Shown: positions 9,957 to 23,214 of the stretch, piece after piece | Layout of the letters: every line of letters starts with the position of its first letter | Numbering within the stretch: position 1 is the stretch's first letter | NCBI GenBank assembly: GCA_004026145.2 | Contig: CP034975.1 | Coordinates: forward strand, 2,582,398-2,646,397 | Origin: Takifugu bimaculatus | Taxonomy: Eukaryota > Chordata > Actinopteri > Tetraodontiformes > Tetraodontidae | Direction: 5' to 3' | Length of the DNA: 64,000 bases | Notes under the pieces: generated by a model | Told to the model about the DNA's origin: nothing | What the model saw: only the letters and a program-made list of their open reading frames with translations | Database searches by the model: none | Made by a program: the position numbers and the translations under genes

Positions 9957-12900
9957 AGTTATTGTGGCGGAAGGGAGGTAAGAATTTTTTTCCTCAGAAT
10001 TTCCATGAATCAAACAGAGCAGCTGTCAGATGACTGTGACTCAATTTTTTTTCCTTTTTTTAAGTCTTTTATTTATCTTTTTAAAGGCTTTTTTGCTTGC
10101 CCTGTCATTACTTCATTGTAAAGAATATCTTGAGTCTTTTGTGATAAAATAATCGATTCTGTCAGATGCAGATGCACTGGAAACATATTTTTTTCATTTA
10201 AGCAGAAATAATGGTACAATTCAAGTCATCTCTTAGAAAGATAAATGGTCATCCTTAGCTGTGTGATTTAACCTTTTAAATACATCTTGTGTACGAAGAA
10301 ACTTTGGAGACCATAATTACAATCTAAAAAATCTAAAACCTATAAAGTACAAGATATAATAGAAAAAGCAAACTAATGTGACACAAAAAATTGGTTAGTA
10401 ATATTTGTATTATTCTGAGTTTACTTGCATTTCAAATAATTCTCTGGTATGAAGTTGGTAAATTTAAGGCTAATGCTACCCGCCCCTTAACAGGGTACAT
10501 GTTGGCCAACAGCAGAAACTACCTCTGACAAATACATGTAGGATTCAGTTAATGTGATATCTACAATGGACTTGAACTGCTAATTTAATCAATGCTACAA
10601 CTTTTCTGACTATCTTTGCCATAGCAGACTTGCTGGCTTTGCTAGCCACTGAAGTGAGTGGGTGTCGCATGTAAACTGAATATATATAGACCAAGCATAG
10701 AGTTGCGTTTGACTTACAAGGGATACTTATCAGCAAGGCAAGTGTGATAGAATCCAAGTTGTGTTGTTGAGTCATTATTTTAATTCTGAAATAATAGGAT
10801 GATATAATGGTTGATGGTTACGAAAAGCTTTTTTATTTATGGTTTGTATTAATCACCCTCTTCAGTTTTTAGTGATTATAAGTCAAAATTACAATGAATG
10901 AACATCAGGGATGCATTTGAAAGGTACGTTTCTACTTTATGGAAGACATATTGCGTGTTCATTTAATAGATGTGCAACTGTGGCTGGAAGTTCAGGGAAG
11001 AGAGTTACCTTTTAGAAGCTAGGAGTGTTTTTTTAACCAAGCCGGCTGCATTTTACCATAACATGCTGTTTATGGCCTTATTTTCAAGTCAGAAATATAA
11101 AGATGTGTTGTTTTTTCCCCTCATGCTACAAAAGAAGTAAAGGTCATTTTTCTTTCCTGGTTTTCTATTTTTCACCATCATCGCTGAAGTCATCAGTGTC
11201 ATTGTCACCGGTAGAGACATGCCTCACATACACAATTTGGATTAATAGGTGGCTGCAAGAAACAAGAGTATAAACTGCAGAAATTTGTTTTAGCTCCATC
11301 TTTCAGAATTGTACCTTGTGAAGAAACATTTTCAGTTGCAGCCAAGACTTGTTAATGAAATGGAACAATGGTTCTAGCAGAACAAATTTAAAAGTGGGTG
11401 TAGTTTTGGCTTGGCTTTAGTTCAAGGCCATCTCTTTTGACAATCTTTGTCTATTAAGCACAGTTATTTTACTATGATTTTGTTGCCCCGGCTTTGCATA
11501 AAATCAAATGCTTGTGGGTCATGCGTTGTCTTAGATGCACTTTGAAAACATCACTCATTCGCAGGCAGCATCACTGGCCTCCAAATTGGAAAATGTCAAT
11601 GCTTTAGTTTAGTGCATTATAATGGCAGACATCAGACGTCATACAGCAACCTGATGGAAAGACTATTGTTCACTTCTTGCTTATTTCGTCATATCTTACT
11701 CAGCAACCACCAGACTAATATGCCACTTAACCACTGTTGACGTTGACTATTGCAGTTCTGTTCAGTTTTATGGCTATCCGCTAACTAATCAGATTTTCAT
11801 GTTTTTGAATTTGTTCGGCATCATGAAATGTCATTTAATGCCACAAGTTAGCAAGAGAGGCTCTCATGAGTCAGGTACGGCACTGATATAATTAACTGTT
11901 GTCTCCTTCCGTGAAAGCTCGATGTGAAGTTAGCGTCTGCTTTGGTTTTTATATCTGTCTGTCCTTTACTGAAGTTCTGTTTGAGTGCATCCACAGAGGA
12001 CTTTTGTTTACCTGCACAATGAATAACAAGCAAACTTAATGCCATAGTTAATTTTGTACACAGTACATCTCACAGAGACACCCTAAGACAGGAAGGATGT
12101 TCCTTTCTATGTAGAACTCTCACTTTTTCTAATGTGTCCACAAAAAGTCATGTCTAAATATCTCCTAACGGTTTCCAGAATTAAAACTATATCAACAGAA
12201 TGTTAAAATAGCATATTTAGTTTTAAAACGTGCCAATACTGTGTTGTGGGAACTCAGTTGTTACAGTTTTAATCACTTTTTACTTTGCTTGAATTCAAGA
12301 TGATTCTGAAGGATCGGGTCAAGGATTTACTAATCTTTTTTACCGGTTCTTAGCAAACGGCAGCTTCTCTATTGACTCCCTGCTTCATCTGCGTGACTGG
12401 TGTCCAGCTTACATCGAACCTTTCCTCTGAAGCATCAGAACTGGAAACTGTTTACAACTATCAGCTGTGATAGCCATTAGGAGATTGTTGTTGTATATAC
12501 TGGTAATCGTCTAAAGCCTTACCTGATATCGCCAGGGTCCTCTTAAAGAAACAGAGACTTTTAAAGGCCGCACTATCACACGGAAGCTCAGCAGTCAGGA
12601 TTATTTTTCCTTCATTATCTTAAATATATATATAAAAAACAAATCTCCAGGCTGACAATGTGTTTGCTAAAGCTTTGTAAGAGCTTTTGTTGTTGTCGTT
12701 GTTGCAGTAAGAAATAACTCTTTAAATGAAGTAGCCATATGAACAGGTAAAAAAAAAAAAAGAATGTCTTTACAGGCCTCCTCGTTGTCGAGGACTACTT
12801 GAAAAATCACAAATGGCTATTGGAGATTGCGGGAGGCTTTTTTGTACATTTTTGAAAATGGTGTGCTAAATGTCTATTTTTCTGCTGATATGTTATTGCA

Positions 12901-13262
12901 AATAGTTTTGTGAACTTTTGTGTGACTTTATTGTTTAAAATGTTTACTGGGTTGATTGACCATTTAACATAATAATATATGAAAGTTGTATATTTTGGCA
13001 CTAAATATTATTGAAATTATCCTGAAGTGTGTTACTCTGACACTGATATCTTATGATATGAGGGCTCTCAGGTATTTGCTTTTTGGTTGCATATCACATA
13101 TATATATATAAGGATGCACTAGTGCATTAGTAAGTAATTGAAATTCTTGAATTTGTCATTGATGTGTTAACAAATGAGTTTGTCTTTTAAATTGGTAACA
13201 TCACATGAAAGTGCACTGAAAAAAAATGCAATGTATATTTTGTAAGGCAAGGGTTTCTCTCC

Positions 13263-13268
13263 ATTAAA
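13263..13268 (+). promoter_or_regulatory. Distal ATTAAA poly(A) signal candidate for ikzf2
   Basis: ATTAAA is followed within about 30-45 bases by a T-rich element (tgtaatttttttt), the usual arrangement of a cleavage site. A further AATAAA lies at 13562. Confidence 0.35.
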
Positions 13269-13600
13269 GAAATTATTTTACTGCTTTGGTTGCATTGTAA
13301 TTTTTTTTCTTTATTCAAAACTGCAAATAATATCTAACATGCAAAAGATTTTACCAAGGGCTAGGGTTTGAGTTATGTATTTATGATTATTTTTAAGTCC
13401 ATTTTTATTACTATGTGTCACTGTCGATTTTTATTACTACCGGGCTCAAGATTAACCAGCTGCTCCGCAGGCTTCATAAAAACTCACTGCAGGGAGTCTG
13501 CATAAGCGTGAATCTTTCATTTCAAACTTAATGGTCTAATTTCCTGGAAGTTATTTTATGAAATAAATCAAAAGTGTCATTTCACCAGGATAAACCTCAA

Positions 13601-16359
13601 CATTAAAATTAATATCAGTATTTTCTACAAGATTTTTTTCAGGAAAAATTTGCCAGCCATGAGCTTTTAGAATGCGAAATGTTCCCTTGCTGTATTAAAT
13701 TAGAATTCTCAGAAATCCAGGGCAGTGTGTTATGTACGCTCAGAGAAACCATGGCTGTAAAAAAAAAAGTAGGTGCTGAAGCCTCTAAATGTCAGAGCAG
13801 CCTTCTTCACATCCTTAACGTCCTTGTTGCACATGTGTGAGCACATACACAAGTATTCACACAGCAAACACACCGAGAAGACGTCTGAAGGGACTGCCAC
13901 TACTGGAAAAAAAAAAAGACCAAAAATTACCCCAAACTGAACTTTATAGCACCAAATTCCTGTGAAATTCTGATGCACAGTTGTTGATTGATCATTTTTA
14001 AATAAGATCCGATCGCCTCCTGGAAAAGACGTGGCCTGGCTCATCCATCAGGAACAGAATATAAATAGTTTGTCTTTCTGGAACACAGTCAGCAAATCTA
14101 ACATTTGCTGAACATGGAATACAGATATGCAGGGAGCTTCCCATATCCATCACTCTCCTCTTTTTACAGCAATAGCAATAGTCAGACCAGTGAATGAATG
14201 CGCTGCTTGTGCGTTTGGGCTGTTCATTCGGACCATCAGTGATGATTAGATTGTTGAGGTTGGAGCCGTGTTTTTGATATATTTGTGAGGAGGATGCCAC
14301 ATGATCCTGCCGCCTTGAACAATGCTCACTTTGACCCTTGCAGGCTACAAGTTCATAGAAACAGTATTGTCTCTCAGGCCACACCAGCCTCCTGCTGGGT
14401 GCAAACATCCTGTTGTAAAACCACTAACATGGCTGCGTCCCTCATTGACTCTGTTGTACTTCTGCATGGAAGACTCCGAAAGACCGTTTTGAATCCATAA
14501 CCTCGCTGGCCCTTGTGTTTTTATCTCCTGGGGACAGCAGGCTGTGGCACCTTTGTGCTTTCACTTATGAAACTTCCTCTGTCAGGTTCCTCTACCCAGG
14601 CCTCCTCCTCTACAGCTTCAGAGCTGTCCACGGGTGTCAGCAGCACTGGAAACTGCAGCCAATCAACCACAGTGAACTGTTTGCACCTCGATATAGCACC
14701 CCCTCGAAAATGAGAACACATCATGCGCAGTGTTCCAATGTTGTGGAGGTGACTACATTTCTTTAATATGCTGTCTGACAAACGGGCTGAATGAGCTTTT
14801 GTAGTCCAATGCTCCAGGTGTAGGGTTACAGAGCAGGGAACAGGACCAGATCTCCTTCAGCTGAGTGAGACTCCTGCGAGAGGTTGTGCAATCACCTCAA
14901 CGGGTGATGAGTCCCATTCCTGTTTTTCCTGCCGGGTAGCAGTGGATGTTTGGACTGGTCTAAATCTTCATGCACACACCAGCAAAAACATTCACACAGA
15001 GGCATGGGAATCCACACACCCTGCTCGTTTCTCTTACACACCCATAGTTCAGCATTAGTGAGGCCAGCGGGAGTAGAAGACTGTTCTGTTTTGCTTTTTT
15101 GTATAGTTTAGGAGGGATAATAATCATTTTCACTGATGTTGCTGAAGAAAATGTAGATTTTCTGAACTACAAGGCATTGTTGCTGAATTTGTTGATTTTT
15201 TGTTGCAGTCAGTGATGAAAATTAGCTGCTGGTTTTAGTTTTTTTTTCTTCTCGAGGTCGAGAACTGCAGCAGGTCTTATGCACAGACTGGTGAGGATGG
15301 CTTTCAGTGCAAAGGCCTCTTGCTGGTTTGTGGTCGGGTGCTTAAAAGAACGAGGTTGCAATATGGGGAGGAAGTAGGACTGGGGGGAACTTCCAATTTC
15401 CTTCCTTTACCTACCCACGTTATGCACCCATGTCTGGTGGTGTGCCGTGGAGGTGGGGGGGTGTTGTCAAGCACAAAACAAAAGGACAAATGAAACTTGC
15501 CCAAAGAAAAGAAAAACTCAACAGGTGCCTTGTGGACATCAGCCTAGAAAGATTAGATGCTGGTCATGTTGGAGATTGAGGGAGAAGAAACAATAAGAGA
15601 GAAACCCAGAGAAACATGGTGATGGGGGGGGGATCTGTGTGAATGCATCTGAGACAGGAAGATGGGGAACGTGACAGGAAGAGAAAAAGTGGCTTTTGTA
15701 GAGGAACGCGCAGCTGCTGATGAGTCTGAGCTGTGAACTTTAGCTGGGAAGCAAACAGAAGGGGTCTGCCGCAGGAGCCTGGCAATGGGGGCGGGGGGAG
15801 GGGGGGTGGCCACAGCTGGTTTCACATGAGTTTAACGCCACAGCCACAATTAGCCTATGTGAAAACAGGAAACAAATGAACTCACGGATAAGTAAAGACA
15901 AGGAAGTTTCATCACTTCATGTTGGCTTTGGCCTGAAAAGACAGATATTCTGTTGAATCACTGACATTTCACCACAGTTATCGGGACATCCTCACCTACA
16001 ATCCATCACTCATCCATCACACCTACAAAGGGAGCTGTGCTTGAAATGATCACAAGTGATGTAAAGGGCAACCCCATATCCAGTAAACCCGAGTGCAGAA
16101 GTACGTAAATGTCATTTCTTTGACTTCTTCCACTTGCATCACACTGGCAGCTGAATGTGGGCTGAAAGTGTGTTCTGGTCTCCAGCCTGCACCTGTGTTT
16201 TTCTACAGTTTATCATCAACCATCTTCACATCAAACTACTTTGCACCGTCTCAGCATCACCTTTTGGTTATGACAGAGGTTTTGACAGAATTCAAGCATT
16301 CAAACTGAAATCCCTTTCTGATTTGCCCCACCTTTTCCCCACCTTTGCATGCTAATTTG
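13601..16359. other. Intergenic sequence, no gene recognised
   Basis: Open frames of 60-136 codons occur on both strands (for example 13998-14408 minus and 14513-14766 plus), but none shows a known domain, splice structure or homology I recognise. No RNA gene was seen. Confidence 0.6.
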
Positions 16360-17370
16360 TATGTGTGTGTGCCTGTCCTTGTTTTTGCTACCGATCAAGT
16401 ACCAAAATACTCATGCTACTAGCAAAATGAGAACATTTCTGCAAAGTGGGTCCATTTTGTCCTGTCCCCAGATCTTCAGAGGACTGAGGGTTAAGGCCAG
16501 TCAGGGATAGGGTTATAGTTGGGACATTTGTTGCTAGAAGAGCCAGCTAGGTAATGTGTTATCTCTATGAAAGTCCCCACAAAGATAGAGATGCGAACGT
16601 GTGTGTGTGTGTGTGTGTGTGTGTGACAGACAGCACAGTGGGCCACACCAATTTCCTTGCAGGGCTGAGTGTGAAGGTCGGCCATCACCATATTTCTGAG
16701 AAGAGGTTGGGAGCGAGATGTTACTCAAACCAGCATGTTGTCACTGCTAGTAATCCTTCAGTCATGATGTAAATGATTTCTCAAATGTACGACCGCGCTG
16801 GAAAGGAGAAACACTTTGAGTATGTAGAATAGAACAACTGTGTGTAACCTGGTATTTTCACTGAAAAAAACATTGAGATTTGTAGAAATAACAGAATCAT
16901 CAGGATCTGAAGTTGACAATCGCTGTCATTTCACACTTTCAACCAGCTCACAGCTCATGGAAAAAATGGACACAAGGAAAAGCTTTTTCATTCACTTCTC
17001 ACCTGAGGTTTTCCACTTCTCATCTTCTCTTCTTGTGGTTTACAAGAGGTTCAAGAAAAGGAGGTGGAGAAAGGTTTAGGTTCCTCATATGAACTCAAAC
17101 ACAATTGTCCTCACATTTCTATCTGGGACTGTCATTGAAATAGCCCAGCTCCTATCCTTAAATATTTTAACTAACCACCTACCTCTAATTCTGAACTAAA
17201 CCCAATTCTAATGCCAACATTAAATCCTATATCAACCCTCATTGAGTCCTTTTAATTTGTAAGGACCGGCAAAAATTGCCCTGGTTTGCAAACATGACCC
17301 CACTTTGTAGAATGAGTATTTTGGTACTCGATATGTAGCAAATGTGAGCACACACACACACACACACCCC
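16360..17370. repeat. Repeat block with inverted ends carrying TG/CA arrays
   Basis: A 17-bp sequence at 16398-16414 recurs as its exact reverse complement at 17312-17328. The similarity continues outward with mismatches through a shared TAGCAAA-type segment and into TG-rich (16361-16373) and CA-rich (17349-17367) flanks. It continues inward as ACCCACTTTG versus ACCCCACTTTG with a roughly 24-base gap. The interior has a (GT)13 array (16599-16624) preceded by gtccccacaaagatag. Together these suggest an old fish repeat family present as two inverted copies, or one non-autonomous element with imperfect terminal inverted repeats. Confidence 0.6.
16599..16624 (+). repeat. (GT)13 microsatellite
   Basis: Uninterrupted dinucleotide run inside the inverted-end repeat block. 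Confidence 0.97.
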
Positions 17371-19680
17371 TTCCACTGAATTCTATGAGTGAAAGTCATG
17401 AGTTTGTAACTCCACCTGTATGTAACTCCATCACTTAAATAAATAAATAAAACTTCAGCTACAGTAGTCTGGCTATGTTATCCAATTACAAAGCCATGAG
17501 TAAGTTTCCTTCGCAACTCCGTAAATGGGCCGTGAATAAAAACGTATTTTCCTCCCATTGAGGTCAGTCATCTGCAGCACCTGAAGGAACCTAAACACCA
17601 ACGGGAACGTAATTGCTGTTAAATATGTACAGATCAGCTGTGTGGTCGATTCTCACATTAAAATCTCCAATTTAAAATATAAATGCCTGCACAGATCATT
17701 TAAACAACATCTGCAATGATGCTGACAAGTACTGGTGGGAAGGTTGTGTGTCAAGTCAAGCCTAAAGAAATCCACTAGATGTACGATGCTGCTCTGCTAC
17801 AGACCAGTGTTTATTGTCTATTATTCCATTTTTCAGAAACTTACTCTCACTTCTGTAAATAGGCATAAATTAAATACCCGTCTGTATAACTCTCTGTTTC
17901 TAGAACCACATATTTTTCCACTCCTTTGTGACTTAAGTTTTCAGCTTCTGTATATTTTTCTGTGGACATTTCTCAGAAAAAATGTCTTCATAATGTCTTT
18001 ATAACCCTTCGTGGCCAGCCGAAGCTCTTAAATGGAGTCTGCAGAAATCACTTTTTCTCATGCTGGGTTGTATTTCTGGCTGGTGAAAAAAGGAAACACC
18101 TAAAAGTGATACCAAATGATCACTGCTGACCTGATACATTTTAATTTCTGCCACTTTCCGACAGCGTCAAACCAAGAAAAGACCTCACTGCAACCTGACG
18201 TTTAAAATATTTCATCTGAAACTCTTTACTGCCGCCCTGTGGTAACATTTGGTAACTATGTTTGAAGTAGATGAAACTCTGTTTTTTAGTTTCATCATGT
18301 TTGTTATTATTATTAATAATAATGCGAACCCTGTAACGTCATGCTTAATCCACGAGTTTTAAAAACATCCACGTCACCTGTGGGATGTTTGATTGTGTTT
18401 CATCTGGTTTTGTTTGTCCAAGATAAATTGCACAAAAATACAAGATGCAGCAAAAATAATTACAAAATTAACATATGTGAAAATTGAGAGGTTTTTTTTC
18501 CTTATTTCAATTGCAGAAGCTCAATCAAACCAAATACTCAAAAAGGAAAATAGGATATTACCTTGTGTCTCTTTTAACAGATATCTCTCCTTCACGTTGA
18601 TGCAGAGACTTCCACATCTGACCTCTAGGGGGCAGGATTGTAAAAGAAACGCCATTAAAATCGGTATGAGGTTGTCATTTATAACTTGGACCTGGGGGGA
18701 TCAAAGCTCTCCCTGGCTCATCCTCAGGTTCCTGCTTGACTTGGCTGGCCTCATTTAAACCCCTGATCCACCTGTAATTTGCAATGCGAGCGATCCAATT
18801 TGCAGCACATTCAGAATTAAGCATGGCAACCATTCGTCAGTCTAATGTGTGTGTGTGTGTGTGTGTGTGTGTGCCATCAGCAGTGACACAAACACACACA
18901 ACACGCATACACATGCCTGAACTAGCAGGATTGATAATAATATCCAGATCTGATGCCGCTTTAGTAAATCATAAAACATGTGAACTCTTGCCCAGGGTTT
19001 CACACCTACAAGTGCTGCATTTTTTTTAAGGGAGATGATGCATCAGCTGCATCCTGGGGATGATTGTTGCGATGGCCATTCGGCCCAATGGCATCACGGC
19101 AGAATTATCCCGCTTGACTCAGCGGACTGAGCATCCATCAGCAAACGCTGCAGTGAGCTACGACTCAATGGCAGTCGACGTTTTCCCTAATGGGAAACAA
19201 TTACACACTCAGTGGCTTCTTCACTGACTTCTGATGAGACTCATTCGCTGAGGAAATGGCCACGTAATCATGTGTGGGTAATGCTGCTAACGCTGCTTAT
19301 TGCTCACTGAGTCAGGAACATGCAGAGCCAGTCAGACTTTCATTTCTCTCTCTTTTGTTCCAATAAAAAAGGATATCCCAAGATTTCTGTTTACAAAATG
19401 CTCCATCAGGAACACACATCAGTTGTTACCGACTGACCTGTCACATCGAATCTGCAGCCCACTAAAGTGCTCCTGTGCCACCAGATTATTCCCGCTGCCT
19501 CTGTTTCAGCAGGGGGTGAAAAGATCTCAACAGAAAACAGTCAACATTATTATGGTTCAATCCCAACTGGAAAAATAAAATTATGTCATAACAAATTCAT
19601 CTTTCTTCAGAGTGGGAATCAACTCTTGGTTTAAATAAATGATCATTCTGAGGTGTTTAGGTTGACGGCAGAGATCCTGA
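17371..19680. other. Intergenic sequence, no gene recognised
   Basis: Contains a (TG)14 run at 18846-18873 and AT-rich sequence around 18290-18490. Open frames up to 121 codons have no recognisable features. Confidence 0.6.
18846..18873 (+). repeat. (TG)14 microsatellite
   Basis: Uninterrupted TG run, followed 20 bases later by a short degenerate CA stretch. Confidence 0.95.
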
Positions 19681-20154
19681 TGGATGGATGGATGGATGGG
19701 TGGGTGGATGGATGGATGGATGGATGGATGACGGATGGGTGGGTGGGTGGATGGATGATGGATGGATGAGTGGATGGATGGATGGGTGGATGATGGATGG
19801 ATGGATGGATGACAGATGGGGGTGGATGGAGGAGATGGATGGGGGTGGATGGATGAGGATGGGGGGGTGGATGGATGGGTGGGTGGATGGATGGATGGAT
19901 GGATGGTGGTGGATGGGTGGGGGGTGGTGGATGGATGGATGGGATGGATGGATGGATGGGGGGTGGATGGGTGGGGGATGGGGGGTGGATGGATGGATGG
20001 ATGAGTGGGTGGGTGGGTGGATGGATGGGTGGGTGGGTGGATGGATAGGTGGGTGGGTGGATGGATGGATGGGTGGGTGGGTGGATGGATGGATGGGTGG
20101 ATGGATGGGTGGATGGGTGGGTGGATGGATGGATGGATGGATGGATGGGTGGGT
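19681..20154 (+). repeat. GGAT/GGGT minisatellite, about 474 bp
   Basis: The sequence is composed almost wholly of GGAT and GGGT tetramers, organised in higher-order groups such as ggatggatgggtgggt, with a few interruptions (tgacggatg, ggaggagatgg). Because the 4-base unit lacks stops, it stays open in several frames on both strands and yields artificial repeat proteins (WMDGWMGG on plus, PSIHPSIH on minus). It is not a gene. Confidence 0.97.
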
Positions 20155-23100
20155 GTTTTTTTTATAAATCTCAGTACAGTTTGACAGTAAACACGACTTT
20201 TGTCATGAAGATCATAATTAAGAGTCAACCAACATACGACTAAATTTCCCCAGTTTGACAGACTCAACCCACTGGGGCCTCGCCAGTATCCCCATCAGCT
20301 TTAGTTGTCCTTGTTTCAGAAAAAAGGAATCAAGGATGTGTTGGAGGGTTACAGTGGGCTAAGGCTTATAGGGAACCTTCTCCCATCAGCGGAAGCGGTG
20401 GTCGCCTCTTGGTCGAAGCCTCCAGGAGGACGCCAGTGTCGACCCAGTTGGGGTCTGATCCACACGCTGGTTGTACAGCAAACACGCAACACTAATTCCC
20501 AGTAATCCCCCATGAGACTCAGACATCTTTGCGTCTGTTGCTAAAGTTTCCTGTCAACAGCGGCAGCTTTGACAGTTCTGAGCTAATTGAATCAGCGGCG
20601 TGAGAGAACCTTCCCTCATCGCCACTCATCTGCATTCTGAGTTGCTCCGTGATGAAACCATCCTCAGATCTCAACTGCCAAGCATTAGACATCGGCGCAG
20701 AGCTCTGCCGTTCAAACGTCCAAATTCAGGCCTTGTTAGGCAGCATTTGATGTACGTGGATTCTTGGTGCACCTTGTGAGTAAATAGTGAGCAGCAGTTT
20801 CACTCTTCATGTTTCCTCCCTGAAATTAATGGCAGTAAAAATGTATATGGAGGGGAAAAACTCACCCATTAGCCTGAATTTATTCTAATCATCCCTTTAT
20901 TGCACTCCTCATTAAAACCAACATGGAGGATAAACAGCCGGGGTCGAAGAGATGGGATAAAGCAGCAGTCTCTCGGATAAATGCATGTCTGCTGCACCCA
21001 GGGACGCCGAGGCTGAAAGACATCAGGGATTTTTTTTGTCGGAGTCTTCAACACTTTGGTTGTCTTCCTCAGACTTCAGCATTATCTCTTCAACAAGCCG
21101 TTTCATTTTGACAGTAACAAATGCCTCCAACTTCCCTTTGAAACATCTAAGGAATTGATTTTTTTCCACCTCCTGTTATTGTTCAAAGACGTATTCATCT
21201 TCTCTCTCCACCACTCCGAGATATGGAGGGTCCCGTTCTGTCTTCCCTTTGTGTTTGGTTGCAGAAGTGTCCACTGTTGCTGCCCAAAAAGAAGTGACTT
21301 GGATGTCGTTTACAGACATTTGGCACACCAGTTTAGTTAAACAGATCTTTGTGTTTGTCTGCTGACACAAATGACCTCTAACTACCAGAATGTTAATGTT
21401 TTAATATCCATTAATCGTTTGACCGCCATGATGGACAAGCGTCCTAATCCAATCATTCCTCTTGACTAACAGGTAAAATGATCAGAACAAGGTGCGCGTT
21501 CAAATCCCCCCAAATTCCTTTCACCCCAGCAACACGTGGCCGGGGCCACTTTATCATCCTGAAGGTTTATCTAAGCATGGGGGAGGGGAGGGCAGGGGAG
21601 GGGGGACTGCTGCAGGGAGAGATTGCCTTTAGCCGCACGGCACCGACAGAGCAAAACAATGTGTGGCTCGATAAAAAATTGCTTCATAACCCACACATTG
21701 TGTGTCTGGCATCGTTATGAGGCACAATAGCCTCTGGAGGGCCCCCGCTTTTATTGGCGTGCCTCTTGCAGCAGCAAAGTCTCATCCATTAAAGAAATCA
21801 GGGGGGTTATGTATTAGATTAGCCGTAGAGCACACACCGGGGAACGCCTCCAAGAACACACAACACCTCGTCTCATTCCCTCTCGTAATCCCCTGGAATA
21901 AATGAAATAATTGACAGCATTAAGGTGAGATGGTCACGAGGTGCCCGTCACAGCGTGATGCTTAATGAAAATACACAACGTTGCTAAATTGCATTTTTGG
22001 TGTTAAAGATGATAAAGGAGGACATTTACAGCGAAGGCTGTCCTCCTCGCACGCTGCCAGATCTTATTTCTCCATACTTCTTCATAAATTTGTAGTGTCA
22101 GTGAAATTAAAAGCTCATTTCTACTGAGGAATATTTAATAACCAGAGCGTGTGATGTGAGGCCAAAGTCACACTGAGGAGGTGGGAAACGAGGAGGTGGC
22201 AGCTTGGAAGGCCTGCCTCCCCACTGTGGCACTCTCCTGCTCCTGTGACCTGTGAGGTGCGAGGTGGCCTGCCCCCCACTGGTGAAGGGTCAGCACTGCA
22301 GCGGAGGTGCCCCTCACAGTTCAGTGCACTATTCATTCCGCAGCCAAGATGAAAAACAACCGAGTCCCTTGACTTTCTTCAAAGTGAAAACTGACTGTCG
22401 CATTTCCTTAAAGTGTCGGTTGAACTCAGCTGGGGGAAGTTCATCCCGGTAAAAAAACAGGTTGTGTGCGTCTGTATGTGTGCATGTGTGCGTGCATGTG
22501 TGTGTGCAGAAGGCCTCCTTATTAGAAGCAAATCAAAGCCTTGAATGATTTCAGGGGCACGCCGTCCTGCTTACAGCTAAAAGAAGGATTGTTTAGACTG
22601 AGGCAGGTTTTTCTTTGATGTCACGGAAAATTATGAGGAAGGTAAATTACCTCCTCAAGTCACAATAATGCTCAAAGCCACTTCCAGAAAACTGTAAATT
22701 CCACACTTGTTCTATGTTGAAGCAGTGTAGTGTTCCCTCTTTAATCTGGGTAAATACAAGTCAACTGACGAATGAATCTGACAGTCATAAAACTTCACAG
22801 CTGTATGTGTTTGACTTGAAAAGGCCTCTGATGGAACTCAGGAAGGCCCTGAGAAGCAAACGTCGGGAAGGAGTTTCTTCTTCTTCACTTTGCAGCCTGC
22901 ACAATGTGGAGATCTTCCAAAAACACATGAAAAAGCTGCCACAGCGGCATGTCGCCTGTGGGGGAAATTGTTAAAATGTTAAATATTAACAAAAATATGT
23001 GAAAAGCTTTCATCTGTTCAAAAACCTGTTTCAAAGGTTAAAGGTCAAAAGTCTAACCATCCTCGACAGGTTATGGTAAAGAATGTACGGTGGCTGTTAG

Positions 23101-23214
23101 GGAACAAAAGAGGCATTAGGAGGATGTCCAGTCAGGAGGCTTGCTTTTGCAAAAAAAAAGCAACATTCAGACAATAAACATTAATATGAAGGTGTTCTGA
23201 TAGGAGGGGAAGGT
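20155..23214. other. Intergenic sequence, no gene recognised
   Basis: No coding feature recognised. About 21,900-22,140 is AT-rich, low in repeats and includes a 9-bp stem inverted repeat (22016-22024 with 22039-22047), so it is a candidate conserved element upstream of erbb4. A purine-rich GGGGAGGGG stretch lies at 21,579-21,606. Confidence 0.55.

Larger units (their letters stand above)
9766..13600 (+). other. Probable long 3'UTR of ikzf2
   Basis: From the ikzf2 stop to about 13.6 kb the sequence is consistently AT-rich, has no long open frames and contains no obvious repeat insertion. Mammalian IKZF2 is known for a 3'UTR of several kilobases, which fits. Candidate poly(A) signals are AATAAA at 9951, ATTAAA at 13263 and AATAAA at 13562. 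A Pumilio-type TGTATATA lies at 12492-12499. The true 3' end cannot be fixed from sequence alone; a short form ending near 9,970 is also possible. Confidence 0.5.

Noticed and set aside
19581..20267. 228-codon minus-strand frame and 159-codon plus-strand frame
   Set aside because: Both arise from the stop-free GGAT/GGGT minisatellite; the products are pure HPSI or WMDG repeats.
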